A stretch of DNA of 64,000 nucleotides from Thalassobaculum sp. OXR-137 (GCF_034377285.1 NZ_CP139715.1:1240001-1304000); one strand, 5' to 3'. Numbered from the stretch's first letter, positions 28,943-38,305 are shown. Notes: generated from the letters alone by a model not told the origin. Numbers and translations are program-made.

Positions 28943-29056
28943 CTAGCCGGTGGTCTTGGTGGTGGTTTTCGGGGTGGCGAACGCGCAGACGCCGACGCCG
29001 GCCGCTTTCGGAGCGGAGCGCAGGAGAAGGTCAGCCAGGGTAGCCATCGCGTTCAT
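28943..29056 (-). CDS. Candidate Thr/Lys-rich leader peptide upstream of asd (37 aa)
   Basis: A 37-codon frame starting at ATG 29056 (or ATG 29047) ends in ATPKTTTKTTG, with six ACC threonine codons and two lysine codons in the last ten positions, then TAG 28943. Threonine and lysine are end products of the pathway served by asd, whose start is 93 bp downstream. This is the layout of an attenuation leader. There is no clear ribosome site, and a classical U-tract terminator is not seen. The stem CCGGGG/CCCCGG at about 28887-28904 lies between the two. The call is inference from codon content and location. Confidence 0.4.
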   Translation of the reverse strand: MNAMATLADLLLRSAPKAAGVGVCAFATPKTTTKTTG

Positions 29057-29140
29057 GGGAAGGACGTATAAGCGATTTTAGGGGTGTGGGGAAGTAGACT
29101 TCTGGTGTGGGGTCCGTCCTGTCCTACACCAACCCCCATC

Positions 29141-29222
29141 CGTCATCCTGATGCAAATCAGGATCAAGCCTCAGGCGGCTTTCGCGCCGGAGGCAGGGTC
29201 CTGAAACAAGCTCAGGACGACG
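29141..29222. repeat. Palindromic repeat related to Family B
   Basis: The element has CGTCATCCTGA..TCAGGATC at its left and GGTCCTGA..TCAGGACGACG at its right, each a small hairpin, flanking a GGCGGCTTTCGCGCCGGAGGC centre. It lies just beyond the leuB stop codon and could terminate leuB transcription. Confidence 0.65.
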
Positions 29223-29250
29223 GGAAGGGTGGGAGGATAGGGGCGCCGGA

Positions 29251-30363
29251 TCAGACCAGCTTGTCCAACTCCTTGAGGATGCTGTCGGTCATGGTCGCGG
29301 TGGAGACCTTGGCCTTGCCCGGGGCCATGATGTCGGCGGTGCGCATGCCGCCGGCCAGCACGTTGTCGATCGCCTTCTCCAGCAGATCGGCGTCCTCGGC
29401 CATGTCGAAGCTGTAGCGCAGCAGCATGGCGAAGCTCAGCATCTCGGCGATCGGGTTGGCCATGCCCTTGCCGGCGATGTCCGGGGCGGAGCCGTGGACC
29501 GGCTCGTACAGGGCGTGGCGCTTGCCGGTGGTCGGATCCTCCGCACCGAGCGACGCCGACGGCAGCATGCCGAGCGAGCCGGTCAGCATCGCCGCACAGT
29601 CGGACAGGATGTCGCCGAACAGGTTGTCGGTGACGATCACGTCGAACTGCTTCGGCGTGCGGACGAGCTGCATGGCGCAGTTGTCGGCGAACATGTTCTC
29701 GTATTCGAGACCCTCGCCCTCGGCCTTGTGCAGGGCGGTCATGACCTGGCGCCAGAGCACGCCGGACATCATGACGTTGGCCTTCTCCACCGAGGTCACC
29801 TTGCCGCGGCGCTTGCGGGCGAGGTCGAAGGCGACCCGGCCGATGCGCTCGATTTCCGGCGTGGTGTAGGCCTGGGTGTCGAAGCCGCGCTTGCTGCCGT
29901 CGGGCAGGTCCTCGATGCCGCGCGGCTCGCAGAAATACACGCCACCGGTCAGCTCGCGCAGGATCATGATGTCGAGACCCGACACCAGCTCCGGCTTCAG
30001 CGAGGAGTTCTCGACCATGGACGGGAAGACCATCGCCGGACGCAGGTTGGCGAACAGGTCCATTTCCTTGCGCAGGCGCAGCAGGCCGCGCTCCGGCTTC
30101 AGCTCGAACGGCAAGTCGTCGTATTTCGGGCCGCCGACCGCGCCGAACAGGACGGCGTCGGCATGGGTGGCGTCGGTCATGGTCTCGTCGGTCAGCGCCG
30201 TGCCGTGCGCGTCGTAGGCCGCTCCGCCGACCAGGCCTTCCTCGATGTCGAAGGACACACTGCGCTTCTTCGCCATCCAGTCGACGATGCGCAGAGTCTC
30301 GCCCACGACCTCGGGGCCGATGCCGTCACCCGGCAGCACCAGCAGTTTCTTGTTCGACGCCAT
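29251..30363 (-). CDS. leuB: 3-isopropylmalate dehydrogenase
   Basis: LeuB oxidatively decarboxylates 3-isopropylmalate in leucine synthesis. The 370-aa protein starts with [15 protein letters not shown], contains [14 protein letters not shown] and the C-terminal [19 protein letters not shown] signature of the isocitrate/isopropylmalate dehydrogenase family. ATG 30363 is preferred over ATG 30372 because GGAGGA lies about 9 bp from the former but abuts the latter. leuD is 153 bp upstream on the same strand. Confidence 0.95.
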   Translation of the reverse strand: MASNKKLLVLPGDGIGPEVVGETLRIVDWMAKKRSVSFDIEEGLVGGAAYDAHGTALTDETMTDATHADAVLFGAVGGPKYDDLPFELKPERGLLRLRKEMDLFANLRPAMVFPSMVENSSLKPELVSGLDIMILRELTGGVYFCEPRGIEDLPDGSKRGFDTQAYTTPEIERIGRVAFDLARKRRGKVTSVEKANVMMSGVLWRQVMTALHKAEGEGLEYENMFADNCAMQLVRTPKQFDVIVTDNLFGDILSDCAAMLTGSLGMLPSASLGAEDPTTGKRHALYEPVHGSAPDIAGKGMANPIAEMLSFAMLLRYSFDMAEDADLLEKAIDNVLAGGMRTADIMAPGKAKVSTATMTDSILKELDKLV

Positions 30364-30486
30364 AACCCGCATTCCTCCAGAAGACCCTCTTCTCCCCGCG
30401 CAGTTCCTTAAACAAAGGGGCGAGGCGAAGCAAACCGGTTGTTTTTCTCGACCGGCGGGATCTGCCCCGCCGGCCGGTATCGTGAC

Positions 30487-30538
30487 ATTACGCCCAGGGC
30501 GTCGCCGCCCGGCAAATTACGCCCAGGGCGTCGCCGCC
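30487..30538. repeat. Tandem duplication of the leuD 3' end
   Basis: A perfect 23-bp direct repeat (ATTACGCCCAGGGCGTCGCC plus three bases) occurs at 30487-30509 and 30516-30538. The second copy contains the leuD stop and last codons (AATPWA). The first lies just outside the gene, 29 bp away, and is a non-coding echo of the same tail. Confidence 0.85.
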
Positions 30539-31122
30539 TTGCGCTTCTCCTCGAAGCTGTCGATCTTCGAGGCCTGCTGCAGGGTCTGGCCGATATCGTC
30601 CAGGCCGTTGATCAGGCAGTGCTTGCGGTGGGCGTCGATCTCGAACGACACGGTCTCGCCGTTCGGGCGGCCGATGGTCTGGTTCTCCAGATCGATCTCC
30701 AGCACCGCGTTGGAGCCCTTGCCGGCGTCGTCCATCAGCTCGCGCAGCTGCTCGTGGGTCACCTGAATGGGCAGGATCCCGTTCTTGAAGCAGTTGTTGT
30801 AGAAGATGTCCGCAAAGCTGGTGGAGATCACGCATTTGATGCCGAAATCGAGCAGCGCCCAGGGGGCGTGCTCGCGGCTCGACCCGCAGCCGAAATTGTC
30901 TTCCGCCACGATGACCTGGGCGTTGCGGTACTGCGGCTTGTTCAGCACGAAGTCCGGCTTCTCGCTGCCGTCCTCGTTGTAGCGCATCTCGGCGAAGGCG
31001 TGCTTGCCGAGGCCGGTCCGCTTGATGGTCTTCAGGTACTGCTTGGGAATGATCATATCGGTGTCGATGTTGATCATGTCCATCGGTGCGGCGGTGCCGC
31101 GCAGCTGGGTGAATTTCTCCAT
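30517..31122 (-). CDS. leuD: 3-isopropylmalate dehydratase small subunit
   Basis: LeuD is the swivelling small subunit that pairs with LeuC to isomerise 2- to 3-isopropylmalate. The 201-aa protein has the family motif [16 protein letters not shown] and [17 protein letters not shown] near the N-terminus. The last codons are duplicated just downstream of the stop. Upstream on the same strand are the GFA gene (36 bp away) and leuC. Confidence 0.94.
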   Translation of the reverse strand: MEKFTQLRGTAAPMDMINIDTDMIIPKQYLKTIKRTGLGKHAFAEMRYNEDGSEKPDFVLNKPQYRNAQVIVAEDNFGCGSSREHAPWALLDFGIKCVISTSFADIFYNNCFKNGILPIQVTHEQLRELMDDAGKGSNAVLEIDLENQTIGRPNGETVSFEIDAHRKHCLINGLDDIGQTLQQASKIDSFEEKRKAATPWA

Positions 31123-31158
31123 CGGTGTTCTCCTCCCGGATGGGGCGTTCTTGTCAGA

Positions 31159-31590
31159 TCAGGACGGCGTGGACGGAGCGACATCCTCGGTCCGCTCCCC
31201 CGGCAGTCCGTCGTCGATTTTCGGCCAGGACAGGCGGCTCTCCACACCCCAATGGGCTTGCGGCGGGATCGCGTCGGGTCGGTCGAGACTGGGAATGGTG
31301 ACCGACACATGCGCCGCTCCCTCCCGCTCGTAGGTCAGGGGCGTGCCGCATTCCCCGCAGAAGCCGCGCTGGGCGAGGGACGAGGAGCGGTAGCGCTTGG
31401 GCTCCGCCCCCGTCCATTCGAAACTGCCCCGGTCGAACCCGACCAGGGCGGCAAACGGACCGCCGGTCGCCTGCTGGCACATACGGCAATGGCAGTAGTG
31501 CGGCCGCAGCGGCGTTCCGGTCGTGCGGTAGCGCACATGGCCGCACAGGCAGCCACCCGTCCATACCGCAGCCCCGGTGTCCGCCGCCAT
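31159..31590 (-). CDS. GFA (Mss4-like) zinc protein
   Basis: The 143-aa protein matches the glutathione-dependent formaldehyde-activating enzyme family. It has the zinc ligands CLCGHVRY (near residue 14), HYCHCRMCQQATGGPF (near 33) and CGECGTPLTY (near 90). GFA-family members bind zinc and sometimes glutathione, but most have no proven activity. It sits between leuC (10 bp upstream) and leuD (36 bp downstream) on the same strand, inside what is normally a contiguous leuCD pair. Confidence 0.85.
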   Translation of the reverse strand: MAADTGAAVWTGGCLCGHVRYRTTGTPLRPHYCHCRMCQQATGGPFAALVGFDRGSFEWTGAEPKRYRSSSLAQRGFCGECGTPLTYEREGAAHVSVTIPSLDRPDAIPPQAHWGVESRLSWPKIDDGLPGERTEDVAPSTPS

Positions 31591-31600
31591 CGCCCCGGCC

Positions 31601-33010
31601 TCAGTTCGCCAGGGTCCGCACGTCGGCCAGATGGCCGGTGACGGCGGCGGCGGCGGCCATGGAGGGGCTCACCAGATGGGTGCGCCCGCCCGGACCCTGC
31701 CGGCCCTGGAAGTTCCGGTTGGAGGTGGACGCGCAGCGCTCGCCCGGCTCCAGCTTGTCGGCGTTCATCGCCAGGCACATGGAGCAGCCCGGCTCGCGCC
31801 AGTCGAAGCCGGCCTCCTTCAGGATGACGTCGAGGCCTTCCCGCTCGGCCTGCTCCTTCACCAGGCCGGAGCCCGGAACCACCAGCGCGTGGACATTGGC
31901 GGCGACCTTGCGGCCCTTGGCGATCGCGGCGGCGGCGCGGATGTCCTCGATGCGGCCGTTGGTGCAGGAGCCGATGAAGACCTTGTCGATCTTCACCTCG
32001 GTCATCGGCGTGTTCGGCGCCAGGCCCATATAGGCGAGCGAGCGCTCGATGGCGGCCTTCTTGCCCGGATCGCTTTCGGCGGCCGGGTCCGGCGTGTGGC
32101 CGGTGACCGGGACGACGTCCTGCGGGCTTGTGCCCCAGGTGACCTGCGGGATGATGTCCTCGGCCTTCAGCACCACTTCCTTGTCGTAGGTGGCACCCTC
32201 GTCCGACGGCAGGGTCTTCCAGTACTCGACGGCCAGCTCCCACTCGCCGCCCTTCGGCGCCATCGGACGGCCCTTCAGGTACTCGAAGGTGGTCTCGTCC
32301 GGCGCGATCATGCCGGCGCGCGCACCCGCCTCGATCGCCATGTTGCAGACCGTCATGCGGGCTTCCATGGACATGTTGCGGATCGCCTCGCCGGCGAACT
32401 CCACCACATGGCCGGTGCCGCCGGCGGTGCCGATCTTGCCGATGATGGCCAGGACCACGTCCTTGGAGGCCACGCCCTCGGGCAGCACGCCGTCGACGGT
32501 GATGCGCATGTTCTTGGCCGGCGCCTGGGGCAGGGTCTGGGTGGCGAGCACATGCTCGACCTCGGAGGTGCCGATGCCGAAGGCGAGCGAGCCGAACGCG
32601 CCGTGGGTGGCGGTGTGGCTGTCGCCGCAGACGATGGTCATGCCCGGCAGGGTGAAGCCCTGCTCCGGGCCGATGATGTGCACGATGCCCTGGCGGACAT
32701 CCATCACCGGGAAATACGGGACGCCGAAATCCTTGACGTTCTTTTCCAGGGTTTCGACCTGGATGCGGCTTTCCTCGTCCTCGATCCCCTTGGTGCGGTC
32801 GGTGGTCGGGACGTTGTGGTCGGCGACCGCCAGGGTCAGGTCGGGCCGGCGCACCTTGCGGCCGGCGAGCTTCAGGCCCTCGAAGGCCTGCGGGCTGGTG
32901 ACCTCATGGACCAGGTGGCGGTCGATATAGATGAGACAGCTTCCGTCCTCCTGGACGTCAACCAGGTGGCTTTGCCAGATCTTGTCGAACAGCGTGCGGG
33001 GCGTCGCCAT
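31601..33010 (-). CDS. leuC: 3-isopropylmalate dehydratase large subunit
   Basis: LeuC carries the [4Fe-4S] cluster of isopropylmalate isomerase. The 469-aa protein has the aconitase-family motifs [37 protein letters not shown] and [11 protein letters not shown], which contain the three cluster cysteines. The start [15 protein letters not shown] at 33010 is standard, with AGGAGG immediately upstream on the coding strand. It heads the leuC-GFA-leuD-leuB run. Confidence 0.95.
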   Translation of the reverse strand: MATPRTLFDKIWQSHLVDVQEDGSCLIYIDRHLVHEVTSPQAFEGLKLAGRKVRRPDLTLAVADHNVPTTDRTKGIEDEESRIQVETLEKNVKDFGVPYFPVMDVRQGIVHIIGPEQGFTLPGMTIVCGDSHTATHGAFGSLAFGIGTSEVEHVLATQTLPQAPAKNMRITVDGVLPEGVASKDVVLAIIGKIGTAGGTGHVVEFAGEAIRNMSMEARMTVCNMAIEAGARAGMIAPDETTFEYLKGRPMAPKGGEWELAVEYWKTLPSDEGATYDKEVVLKAEDIIPQVTWGTSPQDVVPVTGHTPDPAAESDPGKKAAIERSLAYMGLAPNTPMTEVKIDKVFIGSCTNGRIEDIRAAAAIAKGRKVAANVHALVVPGSGLVKEQAEREGLDVILKEAGFDWREPGCSMCLAMNADKLEPGERCASTSNRNFQGRQGPGGRTHLVSPSMAAAAAVTGHLADVRTLAN

Positions 33011-33269
33011 GGCTGCCGGTTCCTCCTAAAGTATGGGGGCCGCGGGGGCCTGGAGCGGGCTGGGCTCCGGCGGCGGCCGGTCTCTCTCTCAAGTCTTCTC
33101 GCGTTCCGTTGGCCGGAACGGCGTGTTTCGAGCGCCGGACTGTACAAGGACGTGGGTTGCAGGCAAACGGTGAAACGCGCAAGAACGCTTTGCACGAGGG
33201 CTGCTTCACGCCCGAATCGTGCTTCGCCCGCCTTCTGACCGATCCCCGACGACCATTCGAGCCGCCCCC

Positions 33270-34013
33270 ATGACGGAAATGCTGTCCGACCTCGACGCGA
33301 CGATGCTGGTTCTCACCATCTGCGCCGCCTTTCTCGCCGGCGCGGTGCGCGGCTTCGCCGGGTTCGGGTCGGCGCTCGTGCTGGCCCCGGTGCTGGCCCT
33401 GGCCTACGGGCCGACGGTGGCGGTGCCGGTCATGTCGGTGCTGCAGGTGCCGATCCTGTACCAGGTCACCAAGATCGCCATGCGGGAGACCAACTGGAAG
33501 CGCACCGCGCCGATGGCGGCGACCGCGCTGGTGTCGATCCCGCTCGGGGCTCTGGTGCTGAAGAGCCTGGATCCGGAGATGCTGCGCATCGGCATCTCGG
33601 TGATCGTGCTGTCCCTGGCGGCGGTCATGGCGGTCGGCGGCCTGCCCCGGGTCGGGCGCACCCGCACCCGCGATCTGGTGGCGGCGTCGACGGCGGGGGC
33701 GATGGGCGGGGCGACCGGCATCGGCGGGCCGCCGCTGGTGCTGTATTTCCTGGCGACCGCCGAGCCGGCGCGGCAGGTGCGCGGCGACCTGTCGGGCTAT
33801 TTCCTGGTCACCGGGATCGTCGGCCTGGCGACATACTTCTTCTACGGCCTGATCACCCTGAAGGCGCTGACGATCGGCGGCATCCTGGCGGTGCCGCATT
33901 TCGCCGGCATGTCCTTCGGCGGCTTCCTGTTCCCCCGGGCCAGCGAGAAGACTTTCCGCTGGATCGCCCTGACGATCCTCGCCTGTGTCGGGGTGGGGAC
34001 GTTGCTGAAGTAG
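33270..34013 (+). CDS. TauE/SafE-family membrane permease
   Basis: The 247-aa protein is predicted to have about eight helices and belongs to the sulfite exporter TauE/SafE family, proposed to move sulfur-containing or organic anions. Signature glycine-rich segments are AGAVRGFAGFGSALVLAP near the N-terminus and GAMGGATGIGGPPLVLYFL in the second half. ATG 33270 is chosen over GTG 33219, whose extra residues look non-coding; neither has a good ribosome site. It is divergent from leuC. The transported solute is unknown. Confidence 0.85.
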   Translation: MTEMLSDLDATMLVLTICAAFLAGAVRGFAGFGSALVLAPVLALAYGPTVAVPVMSVLQVPILYQVTKIAMRETNWKRTAPMAATALVSIPLGALVLKSLDPEMLRIGISVIVLSLAAVMAVGGLPRVGRTRTRDLVAASTAGAMGGATGIGGPPLVLYFLATAEPARQVRGDLSGYFLVTGIVGLATYFFYGLITLKALTIGGILAVPHFAGMSFGGFLFPRASEKTFRWIALTILACVGVGTLLK

Positions 34014-34040
34014 AGGCGTTCTACGCTCACCCACCTCATA

Positions 34041-34139
34041 CACTCCCCGGACTTGTTCCGGGGCAACGCATGCGTCCGCGCCTGGCGCCCCCGTCGACGC
34101 CCGTTGATGGGATTGCCCCGGAATGAATCCGGGGAGTGT
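34041..34139. repeat. Family B-like palindromic repeat, reversed copy
   Basis: CACTCCCCGG-ACTTGT-TCCGGGGCAA at the left and TTGCCCCGGA-ATGAA-TCCGGGGAGTG at the right make two hairpins that are also inverted repeats of each other around a roughly 50-bp centre. It matches the closing hairpin of the units at 26.7-27.2 kb. It lies between the convergent TauE and rplS genes. Confidence 0.75.
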
Positions 34140-34168
34140 GAGAAGAGGAAACCGGAGAGCCCTCAAAC

Positions 34169-34201
34169 GGAAAACGCCGCGACCCTGGGGATCGCGGCGT
34201 T
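34169..34201 (-). terminator. Rho-independent terminator of the rpsP-rplS operon
   Basis: A perfect 10-bp inverted repeat AACGCCGCGA / TCGCGGCGTT (34173-34182 and 34192-34201) with a 9-base loop is followed on the minus strand by TTCCGTTTG. It lies 32 bp after the rplS stop codon and is the best intrinsic terminator seen in the window. Confidence 0.8.
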
Positions 34202-34232
34202 CCGTGTTCTTGAACCCGATGGCGCGGGAGGC

Positions 34233-34712
34233 TTACGCCTCGGCGTTGCTCTCGGCGGCCTTCGCCTCGCGGGCGGCAGCCTGGGCGGCCTTGTTGGCGG
34301 CTTTCGCCTCGGCGGCGTTGGCGCGCTCGTTGGCGGCCAGCTTGCCGGCGTAGCCGGTGGTCTTCTCGGCGATACGGGCCGACTTACCGGTGCGGCCGCG
34401 CAGGTAGTACAGCTTCGCGCGACGGACCTTGCCACGGCGCATCACCTCGATGGCGGCGATCCGCGGGGAGTACAGCGGGAACACGCGCTCCACGCCCTCG
34501 CCGTAGGAGATCTTGCGGACCGTGAAGGAGGAGTTCAGGCCGTCGTTGCTGCGGCCGATGCAGACGCCTTCGAAGGCCTGGATACGCTCACGCGTGCCTT
34601 CGACCACCTTCACGTCGACGCGGACGGTGTCGCCCGGGGCGAACTCGGGGATGTCGCGGTCCGCGCTCAGCTTCTCGACCTGCTCTTTGTTGAGCTGCTC
34701 GATGATGTTCAT
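34233..34712 (-). CDS. rplS: Ribosomal protein bL19
   Basis: bL19 lies at the subunit interface of the 50S subunit. The core (residues 1-115) starts [11 protein letters not shown] and contains [20 protein letters not shown] and [13 protein letters not shown]. The protein is 159 aa against about 115 in E. coli; the extra 40 residues are an Ala/Lys/Glu-rich tail. ATG 34712 starts the conserved N-terminus, and the open frame before it is not conserved. It is the last gene of the rpsP-rimM-trmD-rplS operon. Confidence 0.96.
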   Translation of the reverse strand: MNIIEQLNKEQVEKLSADRDIPEFAPGDTVRVDVKVVEGTRERIQAFEGVCIGRSNDGLNSSFTVRKISYGEGVERVFPLYSPRIAAIEVMRRGKVRRAKLYYLRGRTGKSARIAEKTTGYAGKLAANERANAAEAKAANKAAQAAAREAKAAESNAEA

Positions 34713-34784
34713 GGCTTCGTCTCCGTCTCGAGGCCGGCTCGAACTCGTTCCGGCGGTTGGTCCCGTTGTCGTCGGCCGCATGGT

Positions 34785-35561
34785 CTATCGACCGTCGGCC
34801 TGGTCCTTGCTCTTGCGGTAGCGCGCCCAGAGGTCCGGTCGCCGCTCCCGCGTGATGGTCTCCGCTTCCCGGCGCCGCCATGCCTTCACATTGGCGTGGT
34901 GTCCGCTGGTCAGCACCTCGGGGACGGCCATGCCGTTCCAGTCCCGAGGCTGCGTGTAGAGGGGATACTCAAGCAGCCCCTCCTCGAAACTCTCCTCGGC
35001 CAATCCGTCGGCCGCACCCATGACGCCGGGCAGCAGGCGGATCACCGCATCCATCATCGCCAGCGCCGCCGGCTCGCCGCCGGACAACACGAAATCCCCG
35101 AGGCTCACTTCCTCAAGGTTGCGGGCGGCGATCACCCGCTCGTCCAGTCCCTCGTAGCGCCCGCAGACGATCACCGCACCCGGTTCCGCCGCCAACGCCT
35201 TCGCCCGCGCCTGATCGAAGCGCCGTCCACGCGGGCTGAGGTAGAGCCGCGGACCCGGTCTGTCCTCCACCGCCGCCAATGCCGCATCCACGACATCCGG
35301 GCGCATGACCATACCGGTACCCCCGCCAAACGGGGTATCGTCCACGGAGCGGTGCTTATCTCGCGCGAAGTCCCGGATGTCCAGCGTTTTCAGACTCCAT
35401 ACGCCGGAATTCAGGGCCTTTCCCGCGAGCGACAGACCGAGCGGCCCCGGAAACATCTCCGGGAACAGCGTCAGTACCGTGGCCTGCCACCCGGCGGCAT
35501 TGCCGTCGGGCGAAAGGGCCGCGGACCGCTGATCGACCTGCGGCTCGATCCGCTCGTCCAC
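34785..35561 (-). CDS. trmD: tRNA (guanine-37-N1) methyltransferase TrmD
   Basis: TrmD methylates G37 next to the anticodon to prevent frameshifting. The 258-aa SPOUT-fold enzyme has [16 protein letters not shown], the knot segment [29 protein letters not shown] and [16 protein letters not shown], which make up the SAM-binding trefoil knot. About 25 residues precede the usual N-terminus ([20 protein letters not shown]), slightly longer than in E. coli. It lies between rimM and rplS. Confidence 0.95.
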   Translation of the reverse strand: MDERIEPQVDQRSAALSPDGNAAGWQATVLTLFPEMFPGPLGLSLAGKALNSGVWSLKTLDIRDFARDKHRSVDDTPFGGGTGMVMRPDVVDAALAAVEDRPGPRLYLSPRGRRFDQARAKALAAEPGAVIVCGRYEGLDERVIAARNLEEVSLGDFVLSGGEPAALAMMDAVIRLLPGVMGAADGLAEESFEEGLLEYPLYTQPRDWNGMAVPEVLTSGHHANVKAWRRREAETITRERRPDLWARYRKSKDQADGR

Positions 35562-35570
35562 ACCGTACTC

Positions 35571-36119
35571 CTATTCTTCGTCGCCCCGGTCCTCCCGAGG
35601 CGACTTGTCCGGCCCGTCGTCCAGCGCGCCTTCCGGCGGATCGACCACCATGCGGCGCGCCGTCAGGTCGACCGTCGGGACGACCTGCTCGGTGAAGGGC
35701 AGCATCCGCGCCTTGCCGTCCTCGCCCCGGAATTCCAGCACGTCGCCCGCGCCGAAATCGTAGAGGGCGGAGACCCGGCCGAGCAGGGTGCCGTCGAGGC
35801 CGACCACCTCCATGCCGATCAGGTCGGCATGGTAGAAGCTGCCGTCGTCCGGTTCGGGCAGTGCCTCGCGCGCCACATACAGCCGCTGCCCCTTCAGGGC
35901 CTCGGCGGCATTGCGGTCGCCGACCCCCTCCAGGGCGACGATCACCTGTCCCTTGGCCTCGCCGGTAACCTGCAGGGTGAACCGCCGCGTCCCGGTCTCG
36001 TCCTCGACGGGACCGTAGGCGGCGATATCGGCCGGCACCTCGGTGAAGGGTTTCACCTTCACCAGGCCCCGGACCCCGTGCGGGCCGGTGATGGCCCCGA
36101 GACAGACGCGTGCGCTCAT
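35571..36119 (-). CDS. rimM: Ribosome maturation factor RimM
   Basis: RimM assists 30S assembly through binding uS19. The 182-aa protein has the N-terminal GAITGPHGVRGLVKVKPFTE signature and the PRC-barrel C-terminal half (YHADLIGMEVVGLDGTLLGR, MLPFTEQVVPTVDL). ATG 36119 begins MSARVCLG; the upstream ATG at 36140 would add seven weak residues. It lies between rpsP and trmD with short gaps. Confidence 0.94.
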   Translation of the reverse strand: MSARVCLGAITGPHGVRGLVKVKPFTEVPADIAAYGPVEDETGTRRFTLQVTGEAKGQVIVALEGVGDRNAAEALKGQRLYVAREALPEPDDGSFYHADLIGMEVVGLDGTLLGRVSALYDFGAGDVLEFRGEDGKARMLPFTEQVVPTVDLTARRMVVDPPEGALDDGPDKSPREDRGDEE

Positions 36120-36148
36120 GGCGGCGGCCTCTGCGAGCATGGAAGGGC

Positions 36149-36571
36149 TCAGGCCTCGGCCTTCTCTTCCTCGGCCGGAGCCTCTTCGGCGGCCGGCTCA
36201 GCGGCGGCGGCGGCAGCAGCCTCGGCGGCTTCGGCGGCCTTCGCGGCTTCCTCGGCCTCGCGCTCGGCGCGCTTCTTGCCCGGCGCGGCCTTCTTGGTCT
36301 GCTCGTTCCACACGAAGGCATCCATCACGCCGGCCTTGCCCAGCAGCTTGTGGACGCGGTCGGTGGCCTGCGCGCCGACGGAGAGCCAATGCTTGATCCG
36401 GTCTTCCTTGACGATCAGGCGGTGCTCATGGTCCTGCGGCAGCATCGGGTTGTAGGTGCCCAGCTTCTCGACGAAGCGGCCGTCGCGCGGGGAGGTCGCC
36501 TCGGCGACGACGATCCGGTAGAACGGGCGCTTCTTGGCGCCGCCGCGGGACAGGCGGATACGAAGTGACAT
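36149..36571 (-). CDS. rpsP: Ribosomal protein bS16
   Basis: bS16 is an early-binding 30S protein. Residues 1-82 ([20 protein letters not shown], then GTYNPMLPQ and [11 protein letters not shown]) are the conserved fold. The 140-aa length is well over the E. coli 82; the surplus is an Ala/Glu-rich tail ([21 protein letters not shown]-like, low complexity), a known tendency in alphaproteobacteria. An AAAGGA ribosome site precedes ATG 36571. Confidence 0.95.
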   Translation of the reverse strand: MSLRIRLSRGGAKKRPFYRIVVAEATSPRDGRFVEKLGTYNPMLPQDHEHRLIVKEDRIKHWLSVGAQATDRVHKLLGKAGVMDAFVWNEQTKKAAPGKKRAEREAEEAAKAAEAAEAAAAAAAEPAAEEAPAEEEKAEA

Positions 36572-36632
36572 TGTGGTTCCTTTCTCAGTACATTCTTTAG
36601 TTTGTTCAGTGCGTTAGTCGTGCTCCGGCAGG

Positions 36633-38123
36633 CTATTTGCGCTTGCCGGGAAATCCTGGAGGCAGGCCGCCGAGGCCGGGAAGACGGGGGCCGCCGAGAC
36701 CGGGCATGCCGCCCATCCCGCCGCCGAGGCCGCCACCCATGCCGCCGGACGGCATCTTCGGCATTTCGCCCGGGGCCGGCATGCCGCCGCCGCCCATCAG
36801 GCCCTTCATCATGCCCTTGCCGCCCATCTTGCCGACCTTCTTCATCATCTTGGCCATCTCCAGATGGCTCTTCAGAAGGCGGTTGATGTCCTGCACCTCG
36901 GTGCCCGATCCGGCGGCGACGCGGCGCTTGCGCGAGGCGTTCATGACCCGCGGATTGACCCGCTCGGCCTTGGTCATCGAGGAGATGATGGCTTCCTGGC
37001 GCTTCAGCTGGCTGTCGTCGATATTCGCGCCGGCCAGTTGCTTCTGCAGCTTGCCCACGCCCGGCAGCATGCCGAGCACGCCGCCCAGGCCGCCGAGATT
37101 GCGGAGCTGCTTGAGCTGAGCGGCCATGTCGTCGAGCGTGAAGGTGCCCTTCATCATCCGCTCGGCCATCTTCTCGGCCTCTTCGGCCTCGATGGTCTGG
37201 GCGGCCTTCTCGACCAGGGACACCACGTCGCCCATGCCGAGGATGCGGCCGGCGATGCGCTCGGGGTGGAAGTCTTCGAGGTCGGAGACCTTCTCGCCGA
37301 CGCCCAGCGCCTTGATCGGCTTGCCGGTGACGCCGCGCATGGACAGCGCCGCACCGCCGCGGCTGTCGCCGTCCACGCGGGTCAGGATGATGCCGGTGAT
37401 GCCGACGCGTTCGTCGAAATTGGTGGCGGTGGTGACCGCGTCCTGGCCGGTCAGCGCATCGGCGACCAGCAGCACTTCGTGCGGATTGACCGCGTCGCGC
37501 ACCGCGCGGGCCTCGGCCATCAGCCCTTCGTCGATGGACGTGCGGCCGGCGGTGTCGAGCATGACCACGTCGTAGCCCTGCAGGCGGCCGGCGGTCATCG
37601 CCCGCTTGGCGATGGTCAGCGCGGTTTCGCCCTGGACGATCGGCAGGGTGTCGACGCCGACCTGCTCGCCCAGGGTGCGGAGCTGCTCGCGCGCCGCCGG
37701 GCGGGTCACGTCGAGCGAGGCCATCAGGACCTTCTTGCGGTCGCGCTCGGCGAGACGCTTGGCCAGCTTGGCGGTGGTGGTGGTCTTACCGCCGCCCTGC
37801 AGGCCGACCATCAGGATCGGCACCGGGGCCGCGGCGTTCAGGTTCACCGCCTGGCTGTCGGAGCCCAGCATGGCGACCAGCTCGTCGTGGACGATCTTGA
37901 CGACCATCTGCCCCGGGGTGACCGACTTGATCACCTCCTGGCCGACGGCGCGTTCGCGCACCCGGTCGATGAAGGACTTCACCACCGGCAGGGCGACGTC
38001 GGCCTCGAGCAGCGCCACGCGCACTTCGCGCATGGCGGTCGACACGTCGCTTTCGCTCAGTGCGCCGCGTTTCTTCAGGCGGTCGAAGACCGACCCAAGA
38101 CGCTCGCTCAATCCCTCGAACAC
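36633..38123 (-). CDS. ffh: Signal recognition particle protein Ffh
   Basis: Ffh binds 4.5S RNA and signal peptides to target membrane proteins to FtsY. The 496-aa protein has the NG GTPase domain (G1 loop VGLQGGGKTTTTAKLA near residues 107-122, then DTAGR and TRVDGDSRGG) and the Met-rich M domain from about 300. After it comes a roughly 55-residue Gly/Met/Pro-rich tail (GGMGGGLGGGMGGMPGLGG). It lies 61 bp upstream of rpsP in the same operon direction. No 4.5S RNA gene was recognised nearby. Confidence 0.96.
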   Translation of the reverse strand: MFEGLSERLGSVFDRLKKRGALSESDVSTAMREVRVALLEADVALPVVKSFIDRVRERAVGQEVIKSVTPGQMVVKIVHDELVAMLGSDSQAVNLNAAAPVPILMVGLQGGGKTTTTAKLAKRLAERDRKKVLMASLDVTRPAAREQLRTLGEQVGVDTLPIVQGETALTIAKRAMTAGRLQGYDVVMLDTAGRTSIDEGLMAEARAVRDAVNPHEVLLVADALTGQDAVTTATNFDERVGITGIILTRVDGDSRGGAALSMRGVTGKPIKALGVGEKVSDLEDFHPERIAGRILGMGDVVSLVEKAAQTIEAEEAEKMAERMMKGTFTLDDMAAQLKQLRNLGGLGGVLGMLPGVGKLQKQLAGANIDDSQLKRQEAIISSMTKAERVNPRVMNASRKRRVAAGSGTEVQDINRLLKSHLEMAKMMKKVGKMGGKGMMKGLMGGGGMPAPGEMPKMPSGGMGGGLGGGMGGMPGLGGPRLPGLGGLPPGFPGKRK

Positions 38124-38305
38124 GTCGTCACCCGTGGTGCGTTACGGTCGAACCCAAATGGTCTTGCGTTGTCCCAAACGGAAACGCGCCCGTGCTCGAA
38201 CCCTCGAGGACGGACGGAACCCGTTAAGGTCTCGGCGGCCGAAGCTGTGCCAAGAAGCGCGCTGTGTACGGGCAACCGCCCGCGGAGTCAAGTTTACCGG
38301 CTGAA

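Larger units (their letters stand above)
28850..29250. other. leuB-asd intergenic stretch (401 bp)
   Basis: Going from leuB towards asd on the minus strand, this stretch holds a Family B-related inverted repeat at 29141-29222, a short low-feature segment, the candidate Thr/Lys leader frame at 28943-29056 and a GC hairpin at about 28887-28904 shortly before the asd ribosome site. Possible -10 elements TAAAAT and TATACG lie just upstream of the leader frame. Nothing else is seen. Confidence 0.6.

Noticed and set aside
26744-29071. A 775-residue plus-strand frame across the repeat block, GNAT and asd
   Set aside because: It is antisense to asd and the GNAT gene, and its first part translates palindromic repeat DNA.
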